From positions 24,853-88,852 of the forward strand of contig JADQBB010000014.1 in assembly GCA_016903695.1 (NCBI GenBank): 64,000 nt of DNA. Direction: 5' to 3'. The translations under genes and the position numbers were made by a program. Below, one piece after another: positions 50,401 to 59,029 of the stretch (within the stretch, counting starts at the first letter, position 1; each line of letters begins with the position of its first letter). The notes beneath the pieces are model-generated. The model did no database searches, had not been told where the DNA came from, and was given only the letters and a program-made list of their open reading frames with translations. This stretch comes from Chlorogloea purpurea SAG 13.99. GTDB taxonomy: Bacteria; Cyanobacteriota; Cyanobacteriia; Cyanobacteriales; Microcystaceae.

Positions 50401-50664
50401 TGCGCCTTTGCTCTCGGCCCCGAAAGCATTTTTAAACTCTTCTAGTTTGAAAAGTCGGCGCAATACTCCCGATGTACACACTTTAAGCCGTTTGCGCTCG
50501 GTGTTGAAATGAATGAAAGGACGTTCTAGGGGGTTATGGGAATCGGGGTCGGGACGGTTCGGGTTAATCGCGGCGATTAATACCTCGATTAACTGCGCTA
50601 AATCTACGGAAGGCTGACTCGCTAACGCTTGTAAGTGAGCGCCTCGATTTACGTTGCTATTCAT
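47473..50664 (-). CDS. Large protein of unknown function, partner of helicase
   Basis: A 1063-residue protein with no recognised domain. Residues about 210-260 form a charged coiled coil (EEALKNLEVEKDRLNSQIAR). The middle is helical and basic (REKSDRLLKAVRKRTERK near 480). The C-terminal ~300 residues alternate strands and helices (GIISYSIRP, IQHIILLSNSYGGRK, LYPLVKDVFPAT, CTYFLVSDRK, GEVIIFSSRRQGRILL), a layout that could be an RNase H/PIWI-like or other nuclease fold. GGAGA lies 9 bases before the ATG. Its stop overlaps the helicase start (TAATG), so the two are translationally coupled and probably work together. Function unknown. Confidence 0.7.
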   Translation of the reverse strand: MNSNVNRGAHLQALASQPSVDLAQLIEVLIAAINPNRPDPDSHNPLERPFIHFNTERKRLKVCTSGVLRRLFKLEEFKNAFGAESKGAPGFIRDFQTPKYGLSAILGGRLTEDNPGRLPTLLERLIREIDRNSPDDETLSLLLLHNTEAQLQTLAKKIEGKLFSGIQTASMQSIVFEPQERPLEGGKPVAKVISALEQIETKDYFEKMKIAICKHLENQEQDEDTIEEALKNLEVEKDRLNSQIARFLHFIENEALARVRLNICLGIMEEIANGAGSGSDPNSRLLVNYVNNILGAIELSKQEPLTINLARHYGLLATFTLDEYLDQAYFYSCLAVWPEAKTQIFEERTIVPAAGEAIQREVSYRFRINGNNPETGKSAFLSKLKKIEEKLLSENREGENSSSTLNRCLAELIFLDAVIPKTRNDEAFDPQKVLTSFRERQNFLEQRGREGIKELIGDLEKRESNVSKIATSLINILREKSDRLLKAVRKRTERKYIGVRRNIINWQRLETGHNTELLIGSGRAGNEQTEWFKQIEIIDRPKESHLFSVEVTTKLSGHKLVCKNEPPLTLQGQRILTPLLLQVLWVPWEWEKDEGTQQRRYRQVPTTEKALSFALDAAIVIEYETSVVKSREGKVPPDANQYHAAAVTAFALLTYICLWRIIGRLQNLQGKKAEPFTTLVLRLQTQGKKEAEKDNGNDYIYAAAQSIELLLNQDISLRMQGINLENIGRQGENYVKQGSFQALLSAFPLRLSVSAPPKIPKLGIISYSIRPCDEYPDRERSANCHLLVSKSYSATAVSQPFPSYEIKVEKTGSDVIYSSPNVDQQRMIKEHIWELRDRGIQHIILLSNSYGGRKLNRTSVGNNYLLHTHFLEDIFQAYPNITLYPLVKDVFPATRLYTRQKHEGGFEISHAGDYADFLQGGDIERETVRDLIPVYTFATLSVVSDEGQKFQSGFCTYFLVSDRKVSNRNWIEVARQHLVNADRTSEIHPCLMSFLRGIHFLESEKIPGNNRFGPVLNPYNWISPTSKEGAGEVIIFSSRRQGRILLSYPAILSHVSTALHRLF

Positions 50665-50882
50665 GGGTTCGGTCTCCTTTTTCAGTTGCTAAACTGCTTC
50701 ATCGTTTACACTTGACCAAAGTGAGCGATGGGATCATCTATTCTTTATAACTTATTTTACCTCCATAGTACAAAAATATTTCACCTGTTCCTCGATCGTC
50801 CGAACGCCTTTTTTCAACAAACACATCTATTTCAGTCCTTACGTATGGTAAATATTGCTATATCCTGACAACAAGGTGGATG
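50665..50882. other. 218-bp gap inside the minus-strand cluster
   Basis: This is the only gap over 55 bp in the 43616-63049 cluster. It is A+T-rich and holds no gene I can support. It may carry a separate promoter for the unknown/helicase pair, so the cluster could comprise two transcripts. Confidence 0.45.
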
Positions 50883-52475
50883 TTAATCCTCGAATGCAGA
50901 ACCGATGATAGGCTTTTTCGCCGCCGTATGACCCGATATTTCGGTGGATTGTGGCTCTTCTGTCTCCGGTGTGATAAAAGCCGTACCTAAATGTGTTTCC
51001 TCTTCTAAATCTTGACTCATATTTTGTTTTGATGATTGTTGATTATCATCAACTTTAAAAGCTTCTCCTATTAATTTACGAGATAAGGGGGGCGATGATG
51101 TTTGGAATTGACTTATAAGAATTTCTTTTTCATCACTAAAAGCATTACCAGGCTCTATATGTTTTTCTTGTTGAGAAACCATAGTAATATTAACTTTCTC
51201 GAACTTGGCTATAAATTTTAAATCTTTAGTAACCGAGATAATCAAAGGATTAGTATAGCTATTTTTATCACCCTCCCAGCGAGCAAAACGCCATTTTTCT
51301 GAGTTAACGCTCCAAGCGTGCATATGAACCGTCGTTCCTAATACATAATTCCCAGTTCCGTTAACTTTGACAAAATCTCTAGCTTCTGAGGGTAAAATTT
51401 CTACATGAATAGTTGCCGATGATTTAACCTGCTTTTTAAAACAAGCGATTAATTTAATATTTTTCGATACTATTAAAGAGAAATTTTTTTCTGACTCTAC
51501 AACATCACCTTTCCAGCCGATAAATTCCCAATCGGGAAAAGCAACTGTTTTAATTTTTACCTCTTTACCATCGCTATACTTACCGCTTCCTTCTACTCTG
51601 CCGGCTTCTGGAGGCTCTACTGTAAGTTCAACGGTATACTTGGGTATCAAGCCACCTTTAGTACCAGTGTCAGAGGGGATAACATTCTGTGTTAACTCTA
51701 ATGGGGTGAAGGGGGCTTCAAACTTCGTTCGATCGTATATATCGATTAAAGCTTTTTCTAGTTCTGTAAAAACTTTACGCATACGACTATACCGCTGTGA
51801 AGGTTCGGGAGAGGTTGCCTGGGAATACCAAGACGATTCAGTAATACTTGGCAACCAAAAACCTATTGTTTTGGCAAAACAGTAAATATCTATTAAAGGC
51901 GTAACTAGATCGGGAGCATTCCCATTAACAATACTCAATCTATTCAGTAATTCAGGGGCGATAAAATCACCACAATCCTTTAAAGCATACATATTATCCG
52001 GTGTTAATATTGGTGCATAGCCAAAGCCAGTTAAACATACTTTGTCTTTTTTCAGTATAAAACTGTTCGAGTTTATCCTGCCGTGAGTTAATCCTTTGTT
52101 ATGCAATGTGTGCAGAATTTCTGTCGCTTCGTATAAGTAGTGAGTTAATTTCTCTATGCCGAGAGATTCGCTTAATTCTAATTTATTATAATTATAGTCT
52201 GGGTAAATATTGACCAAAGGAAAATCTTGACGGGATATTATTTGCTCTGGAGTAATTAAAGTTTTTTGAGTGATGTTTTTTAAAATATCAAAATAGTTAA
52301 AAACTTTTTTAAATTGTTCGTCTGACAATTGACTTAAAAGTATTTGAACTCCATGGGATTTTTGAGTTTGACGATCGATAGTTACCAGCCACTGATAGCT
52401 TTGCGATTGCTCTAGAATAGCGATCGTTTGATACCTGCCTAAAATTAATTCTCCAATTTTAACGGGCTGACTCAT
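50883..52475 (-). CDS. Pseudokinase with two InlB-type B-repeats
   Basis: A 530-residue protein. Residues 10-265 are a protein-kinase fold (LGRYQTIAILE, then HGRINSNSF and APELL), but the glycine loop is replaced by LEQSQSY, the catalytic-loop Asp is Arg (HGR, 131-133) and DFG is GFG (150-152). Catalysis is therefore unlikely. Residues about 278-350 and 355-435 are two divergent InlB/Flg_new-type repeats (VEPPEAGRVEGSG, FIGWKGD; FARWEGD, FIAKFEKV), modules usually seen outside the cell, yet no signal or membrane segment is present. The last ~95 residues are charged and low in complexity, with EAFKVDD and GTAFI/GSAFED repeats. It probably acts as a scaffold or ligand sensor. Confidence 0.82.
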   Translation of the reverse strand: MSQPVKIGELILGRYQTIAILEQSQSYQWLVTIDRQTQKSHGVQILLSQLSDEQFKKVFNYFDILKNITQKTLITPEQIISRQDFPLVNIYPDYNYNKLELSESLGIEKLTHYLYEATEILHTLHNKGLTHGRINSNSFILKKDKVCLTGFGYAPILTPDNMYALKDCGDFIAPELLNRLSIVNGNAPDLVTPLIDIYCFAKTIGFWLPSITESSWYSQATSPEPSQRYSRMRKVFTELEKALIDIYDRTKFEAPFTPLELTQNVIPSDTGTKGGLIPKYTVELTVEPPEAGRVEGSGKYSDGKEVKIKTVAFPDWEFIGWKGDVVESEKNFSLIVSKNIKLIACFKKQVKSSATIHVEILPSEARDFVKVNGTGNYVLGTTVHMHAWSVNSEKWRFARWEGDKNSYTNPLIISVTKDLKFIAKFEKVNITMVSQQEKHIEPGNAFSDEKEILISQFQTSSPPLSRKLIGEAFKVDDNQQSSKQNMSQDLEEETHLGTAFITPETEEPQSTEISGHTAAKKPIIGSAFED

Positions 52476-52526
52476 AAGTGTTAATTTTATCTGCTTGAAT
52501 ACTGGTGTGAGGATTGTCGATGCTCA

Positions 52527-54023
52527 TTAAGCATAGCGAAAAGAAGAAGCCCAACGGTTGCCATCTACTTCAGCGATGACGGATAAATTCTGTTCCGTAT
52601 CCACTTTGAACGTTACCCATATTTCCAACTCTTCCGCTTTACGAAGGGGTAAATCGTTAATATTTACCGTACCGATCAAAGTATTATCCTTCACCAAGGA
52701 AGCCGATCCCTGATAGATATTTATATCAAAAGAAACCATATCATTACTGTCATTGGTAAATAACTGACGTTGCGCCCAGGGAGTCGGCTGATTAGCGCCG
52801 ATAAGTTCATAAAATCTACCTCCCGTGGTTTCTAAACCCAAAGCGTGACAAGTGCGGGTTTTAACTACTATTTCACGCCCGAAGATTTCTTTATCATCGA
52901 GGTAAGCAGCGTACATGGCAGCCCCCTCGGCGACGCACAGGGAAGGGTTTATATTGCCGAATACTCTATCTTCACCGATCAATTCACACACTAGCGATCG
53001 CATACAGGGTATCCTACTAGAACCGCCTACAAGAATGACCCGATTCACATCGGAAGGGCGTAAGTTAGATATAGCCCAAAGTTTTTGAATGATGCCATCT
53101 ATTTTTTTGATATAAGTTTGTATTGATTCTTCAAATTCTTTTCGTGTAATTTGAATATCAATATGTTTACCCGGAATCACATCAGGTACGGTGACATAAG
53201 TATCATGCGCAGAAGATAAAGTGATTTTCGCCTCGATGGCTTGTTCCATCACTTTCCTGCGGGCTTTTCTTTCTTCGATCTCCGACAATCCCGTTAGATT
53301 AATATCACTCTTGTTTAAAATTAACTTATACAAAGATTCGTCAAAGTCCATACCCCCTAATCGATCGTCTCCTCCAGTAGCCAACACTTCAAACACCAGC
53401 TTATCAGGAGTCTGTTGCAGGCGAAAAAGAGTCAAATCAAAAGTACCACCGCCGAGATCGAAAACTAGAATATTCTCCTGGATTTCTTCATCGGGTCGAT
53501 CCTGCACTAATTGCCAAGCGTAAGCTAAAGAGGCGGCTATCGGTTCCTGGATTATGCCCACACAATTAATATCGGCAATATCGGCGGCTTTACGCGTGTG
53601 TTCGCATTGATGAGCTTTAAAATAATAAGGAACCGTCACCACAGTCCCCCTACTCTTAAATCTCGTGCCATCGCCGAACTGTTTGGCCACGTCTTGATAT
53701 AATTCTCTTAAAATTCTCGCCGAAAGATCGATCGGTGAAAAATCACTCCCCCCTAAAGAGATCATTTGTTCCGCATCATCCATGTGACGCTTAACGCCGA
53801 TAATCACATTTTCTGGATCTACCAACCCCTTGCCGTAAGCTAATTTACCCACTAAAATTTCTGAGGTGTTCGGGTCGCAATAAACGACCGATTGTAGAGT
53901 ATCCCCCGATCTACTATGCTGATAGTGGCGGGGTTCGCGCCTGGTTTCGTGCCAGCGGGCGATCGCGCTGAAGGTAGTCCCTAAATCAATACCGATTACT
54001 GGATTTAACTCGTTATCCGCCAT
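52527..54023 (-). CDS. Hsp70-family protein D, short
   Basis: A 498-residue Hsp70-type ATPase. It has PVIGIDLGTTFSAIA at residues about 8-22, VTVPYYFK, the phosphate loop FDLGGGTFDLTLF, and VGGSSRIPCMRSLV. The remaining ~115 residues are a shortened substrate-binding part with no helical lid (a canonical DnaK is about 630 residues). It diverges most from the other three: the segment after the N-terminus reads ARWHETRREPRHY. Its gene follows the GrpE-like gene by 18 bp. Its target proteins are unknown. Confidence 0.88.
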   Translation of the reverse strand: MADNELNPVIGIDLGTTFSAIARWHETRREPRHYQHSRSGDTLQSVVYCDPNTSEILVGKLAYGKGLVDPENVIIGVKRHMDDAEQMISLGGSDFSPIDLSARILRELYQDVAKQFGDGTRFKSRGTVVTVPYYFKAHQCEHTRKAADIADINCVGIIQEPIAASLAYAWQLVQDRPDEEIQENILVFDLGGGTFDLTLFRLQQTPDKLVFEVLATGGDDRLGGMDFDESLYKLILNKSDINLTGLSEIEERKARRKVMEQAIEAKITLSSAHDTYVTVPDVIPGKHIDIQITRKEFEESIQTYIKKIDGIIQKLWAISNLRPSDVNRVILVGGSSRIPCMRSLVCELIGEDRVFGNINPSLCVAEGAAMYAAYLDDKEIFGREIVVKTRTCHALGLETTGGRFYELIGANQPTPWAQRQLFTNDSNDMVSFDINIYQGSASLVKDNTLIGTVNINDLPLRKAEELEIWVTFKVDTEQNLSVIAEVDGNRWASSFRYA

Positions 54024-54041
54024 ATATATCCTCGCCTTTAT

Positions 54042-55307
54042 CTATTTATTTTTAACCACGACAACTTGAGCGCTACGCAGGGTAAAAAGCTCTTCTAATA
54101 CTCTATATTCATAACCATTTCTGATTATCTCTTTTACCGATTCATGGTCTAAACTAGGGTCTGCTTCTGCGCTGAGGGGTTCGTGCCGGAGATAATCAAC
54201 AGGTTGACCAATATTTACGCTCATTCTAGTGACCCCTATCCTACCTAATCCCCCTAACAAAATTTTTCTCAAGTCCGAATAAGTTCCCAGCCATTGCTGT
54301 AAATATTCTACTTGTTCTGGATAATCAGTTTGTAAATTGCCAATCAAGGTTTGTGAATGCTGTTTGCCGTCTTCTACCCCGTCCAAAATTGGTAAAAATT
54401 TCTTCTCGATGAAATTCAACCACTGTTTTTTAAGTTTGTCTCCTAATTCCCGGTACTCTCTAATAGATTGATAACGGGTATTACCTACTTCTTTTAGTTT
54501 TTTCTCTAACAAAGCAGTAACTTGTTTTTCGTCCGTTTCTACTTCTGTTAAATTAACTAATTCTGATTCTTCCACTCTTAATAGTTCCGTTGACGGGAGG
54601 GTGTAATTTTTTAAGGCCGCTAGGGGTTCTTGTAATCTTTCTAACATTCTCTGAATTAATTCTAAACCTTGGTAACGACTGCTGAGATTGTTATAAAGAT
54701 AAGACATATCTTGAAAGTATTTCATTAATTTGCCACATTCTTGAATCCGAGCGCACGATTTTAAAATCGCATCCGATATTTCTTGATATAGGGATTCATT
54801 GGCGGAACTCCAATAGCGAACCTGTTCTCGATATTGTTGTCCTTCCCGTTCGTCTTCTTCCCAGCTTTGAGCGTCCTTTTGCAAACTACGTTTAATTAAA
54901 CTCTCAAATTTGAATATTTTTATATTTTCCAAGATGCCCAGTCTTTCTTTAATTAAATTTAGTTCTTCTTTTTGCTCTTCATACTTCTTCAATATATCTT
55001 CGTATTTATTTTGCAGTTCATTATATTGACCTGCTCCATCTTTCTCTACAGAAGCCTCGCTATTTATTTCTGAACTGATCTGATTTATTTTTGGCTCTTC
55101 TGGACATAAGTTTTCTGGTTCTCCATTATCGCTTCCAAGGTCACTCTGCCGCATTTCAATTTCTGGCGGTGAATTATCGCCAGAAGCGGCTGAAGCTTCT
55201 ATTTCTGGAGCGGATAAATTTTCCGGGATATGAGCGGCAACTTCTTGACCCGATTGAGCTTGATCGTCTTTTACCTCAGTTTTGATGGCATTTTCTTCAT
55301 TACACAT
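54042..55307 (-). CDS. Coiled-coil protein with GrpE-like C-terminus
   Basis: A 421-residue protein. Residues 1-90 are acidic and disordered; about 93-130 form a coiled coil (YNELQNKYEDILKKYEEQKEE). A long helical middle follows. The last ~75 residues match the GrpE beta-wing pattern: LGRIGVTRMSVNIGQPVDYLRHEPLSAE..., then DHESVKEIIRNGYEY and LRSAQVVVVKNK. GrpE releases ADP from Hsp70, so this is a plausible nucleotide exchange factor for the neighbouring Hsp70s. It is about twice the length of GrpE, and the extra helical part may bind a partner. Confidence 0.75.
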   Translation of the reverse strand: MCNEENAIKTEVKDDQAQSGQEVAAHIPENLSAPEIEASAASGDNSPPEIEMRQSDLGSDNGEPENLCPEEPKINQISSEINSEASVEKDGAGQYNELQNKYEDILKKYEEQKEELNLIKERLGILENIKIFKFESLIKRSLQKDAQSWEEDEREGQQYREQVRYWSSANESLYQEISDAILKSCARIQECGKLMKYFQDMSYLYNNLSSRYQGLELIQRMLERLQEPLAALKNYTLPSTELLRVEESELVNLTEVETDEKQVTALLEKKLKEVGNTRYQSIREYRELGDKLKKQWLNFIEKKFLPILDGVEDGKQHSQTLIGNLQTDYPEQVEYLQQWLGTYSDLRKILLGGLGRIGVTRMSVNIGQPVDYLRHEPLSAEADPSLDHESVKEIIRNGYEYRVLEELFTLRSAQVVVVKNK

Positions 55308-55343
55308 ATAGATACCTTAGCTCCCTTGTTTAATTTATTCGAT

Positions 55344-56912
55344 TCACGATCTATTAATTTCTAAACTTCCCCCTACACCGGAAGTGGCTTCAGCTTTTAC
55401 CTTCAGTAAATTTTGCTGATCAAGTTCAAAAGTAATCGTAACTTTTTCTTCTCCTTTGAGCTTAGCCGGAATTTTAGTAATTAAGAATTCACCGATACAG
55501 GTAACACCGTCGTCATTAACGAAATCTTTCGTATCAGCCGATTGATAAACGCTAATTCTCATTTCTGTTTGGTTATCCCGCTGAGTCGAATATTCTTTAC
55601 TAATGCAGAGAGGCTTATCGTTGGGAATTTCCCCACCTTTAGGAATGATCACGTTAAAACGTCGATCGCGCGTTTCTATACCTAAAGCAAGAGTGACGAT
55701 ATTATCAACAACCAGAGTTTCTTTAATTTGAGGTTTAACATCCGGGTCATCGGGCACACTAAGAGTAGCGGCGAAAGTCGCAGCCCCCGCGGCAACGACC
55801 GTATCGGGATTAATATCGCTGTAAGGTTCTTTCCCGAACATTTCCGTAAGCATCTCCCGTACTAAAGGCACTCTGGTCGAACCGCCCACCAAAATAATCC
55901 TCGATACATCGTCTATAGTTAATTTAGAATTAGTTAGAGCCTTTTCTACCGCTTCTTTGGACTGAAGCAACAGGGGGCCGATGGCTTCATTAAATTCGGT
56001 GCGATCGATCTCTATCTCCAAATTATGGACTTTCCCCGATTCATCTTTGATTAAATTAGGAATGTCTATCCGCGCGGTTTTCGATTCCGTGAGTTCACAT
56101 TTAGCTGTTTCCGCTTTATCTTTCAATTTTTGTTGAGCGTCTCGCAGGGCTTTCTTGGCGATACCTTGATCTTTTTTCAAATCTAGTAAATCGATACCCG
56201 ATGCTTGTTTGAATCTCTCACTGGCGATCTTCATAATCTCGTAGTCAAAATCATCGCCGCCTAATTTTTGTACCCCTTCTTTAGCGAAAATTTTGAACTT
56301 GGATAGGCCATCTCCCGTGGAATCCACACGCAAAATAGACACATCGAAAGTACCACCGCCGAGATCATAAATTAATATAGTTTGTTCTCGCTCTTTCTCT
56401 AAAGCATATGCGATCGCCGCCGCCACTGGTTCCTCGATCAAGCTAACCACTTCCAAACGAGCTAACTTGGCCGCCTCAATGGTGGCATTCTTTTGATTGT
56501 CGTCGAAATTAGCCGGGATACAGATCACCGCGTAGCGAGGAGTCCCCTGGAGAATATCCATACTAGTCTGTTGTGCGCCCGTGATCAATTTAGACAATAT
56601 CTCGGCGGAAATATCTGTAGCTGTATATTCTTTTCCCGGACGATTTGGGAATTCTTTTTTCCACGCTCCGCCTATTTCCCGTTTAATTGAAGAAACGGTA
56701 TTATCTGGATCTAATAGTAGTCTCGATCTCGCTTGCTTGCCTACTAAAGTGGTTTCGTTATCTACGATACTAACTACCGAGGGTAGCGTACTTCTGCCGT
56801 CATCAACTTTTAAAATTTCGGCCCGTCCTTTCTGGTATACGGCGATAACGGAATTAGAAGTCCCTAAATCGATACCGATAATATATGTGCTGTTTTTTTC
56901 TACTATTCCCAT
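55344..56912 (-). CDS. Hsp70-family protein C
   Basis: A 522-residue Hsp70. It has YIIGIDLGTSNSVIAVYQ, KREIGGAWK, ICIPANFDDNQKNAT, the second phosphate loop IYDLGGGTFDVSIL and ILVGGSTRVPLVREML. The C-terminal substrate-binding beta part is present (LGIETRDRRFNVIIPKGGEIP) but the helical lid is missing. It lies 15 bp downstream of the Hsp70-vWA gene. No DnaJ partner is encoded in the cluster. Confidence 0.93.
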   Translation of the reverse strand: MGIVEKNSTYIIGIDLGTSNSVIAVYQKGRAEILKVDDGRSTLPSVVSIVDNETTLVGKQARSRLLLDPDNTVSSIKREIGGAWKKEFPNRPGKEYTATDISAEILSKLITGAQQTSMDILQGTPRYAVICIPANFDDNQKNATIEAAKLARLEVVSLIEEPVAAAIAYALEKEREQTILIYDLGGGTFDVSILRVDSTGDGLSKFKIFAKEGVQKLGGDDFDYEIMKIASERFKQASGIDLLDLKKDQGIAKKALRDAQQKLKDKAETAKCELTESKTARIDIPNLIKDESGKVHNLEIEIDRTEFNEAIGPLLLQSKEAVEKALTNSKLTIDDVSRIILVGGSTRVPLVREMLTEMFGKEPYSDINPDTVVAAGAATFAATLSVPDDPDVKPQIKETLVVDNIVTLALGIETRDRRFNVIIPKGGEIPNDKPLCISKEYSTQRDNQTEMRISVYQSADTKDFVNDDGVTCIGEFLITKIPAKLKGEEKVTITFELDQQNLLKVKAEATSGVGGSLEINRS

Positions 56913-56927
56913 AATAATATCCTCGTT

Positions 56928-59018
56928 TTATCTCAATGCTAAGTTAGTAATTTCTACGGCGATCGTGTCTAATAAACTGGCAAAATCCACTTTTCCTCTT
57001 GAGGCGTGAATGTTCCAAAATTTCCCCCCGGTTTCTTTAGCTATTTTTTCATGACAACTTTTAGCCACTCCCACTACATATAATGAAACTTGCGCCGATT
57101 TTAATAGGTGGATGCTTCTATTGATGGCATCCGCTTCATTACCTACCTCATCGCTGATTAATATTCCTATTTTCAGGCGATTATTTTGGGGAAAAGCGCC
57201 TATAAATCCTTCAATTACAGGAATAGTATTCATTGCCCCTATATGGCAGCCACAACCCCCTAGTCTACCGATTTCTAATTTCGCTATAGCCCGGGGAAAG
57301 TTTTTCGGATTCATCGGCTGGAATATTTCCCAGTTATATTTATTGCCTAGAAAAGGTAAATCAAAATCTACTAATCCCAATTGACAATCCACACCTGAAC
57401 TGATAACTTTATCTGCGAATTTCAAGCAAGATTTTTTAACTCCTTTCAATTCATCGCTCATACTTCCAGATGTATCTATCAAAAAGATAATATCTGCTTC
57501 CACCTGACTAGTGCGTAATTCTTCTTCACGGCTCACTAAATTGACATCTAAAATTTGTTGAGTTCGCAGATTACTACAACTAGCTGTCACTAATAATAAA
57601 TCCGAATTATCCATCCGAAATTGAACGGCAATTTTAGGCTGACCCGCTGGTGCGGCCGGAATGCCATCTAAGCGAAAACCTCCTATGAAAGTATTACGGC
57701 TACAAGTTTTTTCCTCTCCTTGGAAAACGGAAATATCTACGGATTTTTGATTGGTTCGTAAGGTGGTAAATTCTTGGGTTACTTCCGTGGGTACGCGACT
57801 ATTTTTAGGTATGAGAACTTGAAAAATATCTAAATCTTTCTCTGTAGAGGCTCGTAGTCCCAGATTGAAAGGTGTGACGTTAACAAATTCGATCGGTGTT
57901 ATATCTTCTTCCGGGGAGGAGAGACTACCAGCGACGATCGCCGCCCCCTGTGCCACCACTTCGTCAACCCTGGCGCTAATATACGGCTCTTTGATCGTTT
58001 CGGCTATTTTTTCCCTTACCAATCGATTCCGGGAGGAACCACCCACCAATATTACCCGGTCAATATCCTCCTCGGTGATCTTCGCCGCCTGTAATACCGA
58101 TTTAGTTTTTATGATCGTCCTATCTACGAGGGGTAGGATCAAGCGATTATAAGTATCGATGGTAATTTCTTCGTCTATATAACTGCCCAAAATTTCGGGA
58201 ATGGTAACGATCGTTCTCTGACTCTCTGACAGTTCTATCTTGGCTTTTTCTGCGGCTTCTTTCAAGCGTTGTTTAGCCACTAAAATTTCTGAGGGTGTTC
58301 CTTGTCCGGGGCTTTTATCGCGCCCCCAAAATATATCGAGGATATTTTCTAAATTGAAACTCGTTTGTTTTTTCAGGGACTTGAGTAGATATTCCACTAA
58401 AAGGAGGTCAAAGTCATCCCCGCCGAGATGAAAATCCCCATCAACAGCGATCGCCTGAAACCGATTTCCCTTCACCGACAGCACCGATACATCAAAAGTA
58501 CCGCCCCCCAGGTCATAAACTAGGATAGTTTGATCCTTACCCTGATCCAATCCGTAACTAATAGCGGCGGCAGTCGGTTCGGGTAATAGTTGTAAAACTT
58601 TCAATCCCGCCCTTTCCCCCGCCAGTTTGGTATCGCGTTTTTGATTGTTATTAAAGTAAGCGGGAACCGTGATCACCGCTTCCGTCACCGTCTGTCCTAA
58701 ATATATCTCGGCCTTGTCTTTTAATTCTTTTAAAACGATCGCCCCCACGTCAACCGGTGTATAAGTTCTTTCACCGATTTGCCAGAGAGTGCGATCGTCT
58801 CCCATGTATCTTTTCGAGGATGTTACCGATTCTTGGGGTGCGAGTTCGGCTCTTTTTTTCGCCGCTTGTCCTACCAATACAGAACCATCGGGGCGGATCG
58901 ATATAGCCGATGGCATGGTGGCCCGCCCATCCATAGGAATTGTTTCTAAACCGCCCCGCCGCCACACACAAGCAACCGAGTTGGTAGTGCCGAGATCTAT
59001 GCCGAGAGAATAACTCAT
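56928..59018 (-). CDS. Hsp70-vWA fusion protein
   Basis: A 696-residue protein. Residues 1-500 are an Hsp70 ATPase and substrate-binding beta part (LGIDLGTTNSVACVW, VYDLGGGTFDVSVL, VGGSSRNRLVREKI, LIPKNSRVPTEVT). From about residue 505 a von Willebrand A domain follows, with the MIDAS sequence DTSGSMSDE near residue 513 and GILISDEVGNEAD. The vWA domain thus replaces the helical lid, which would tie a metal-dependent adhesion module to the chaperone cycle. AGGAGA precedes the ATG. I do not know this fusion from canonical DnaK families, though vWA-Hsp70 linkages occur in stress modules. Confidence 0.9.
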   Translation of the reverse strand: MSYSLGIDLGTTNSVACVWRRGGLETIPMDGRATMPSAISIRPDGSVLVGQAAKKRAELAPQESVTSSKRYMGDDRTLWQIGERTYTPVDVGAIVLKELKDKAEIYLGQTVTEAVITVPAYFNNNQKRDTKLAGERAGLKVLQLLPEPTAAAISYGLDQGKDQTILVYDLGGGTFDVSVLSVKGNRFQAIAVDGDFHLGGDDFDLLLVEYLLKSLKKQTSFNLENILDIFWGRDKSPGQGTPSEILVAKQRLKEAAEKAKIELSESQRTIVTIPEILGSYIDEEITIDTYNRLILPLVDRTIIKTKSVLQAAKITEEDIDRVILVGGSSRNRLVREKIAETIKEPYISARVDEVVAQGAAIVAGSLSSPEEDITPIEFVNVTPFNLGLRASTEKDLDIFQVLIPKNSRVPTEVTQEFTTLRTNQKSVDISVFQGEEKTCSRNTFIGGFRLDGIPAAPAGQPKIAVQFRMDNSDLLLVTASCSNLRTQQILDVNLVSREEELRTSQVEADIIFLIDTSGSMSDELKGVKKSCLKFADKVISSGVDCQLGLVDFDLPFLGNKYNWEIFQPMNPKNFPRAIAKLEIGRLGGCGCHIGAMNTIPVIEGFIGAFPQNNRLKIGILISDEVGNEADAINRSIHLLKSAQVSLYVVGVAKSCHEKIAKETGGKFWNIHASRGKVDFASLLDTIAVEITNLALR

Positions 59019-59029
59019 TTTTCTTTCTC

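Noticed and set aside
47473..50664. Naming the 1063-residue protein as a PIWI/Argonaute
   Set aside because: The strand-helix pattern of the C-terminus is only suggestive; I could not identify the conserved residues of any PIWI family.
50883..52475. An active serine/threonine kinase
   Set aside because: The glycine loop, catalytic Asp and DFG Asp are missing, so pseudokinase fits better.
56581..57009. A 142-codon plus-strand frame opposite the Hsp70 genes
   Set aside because: It is antisense to conserved Hsp70 and vWA sequence and shows no motif.
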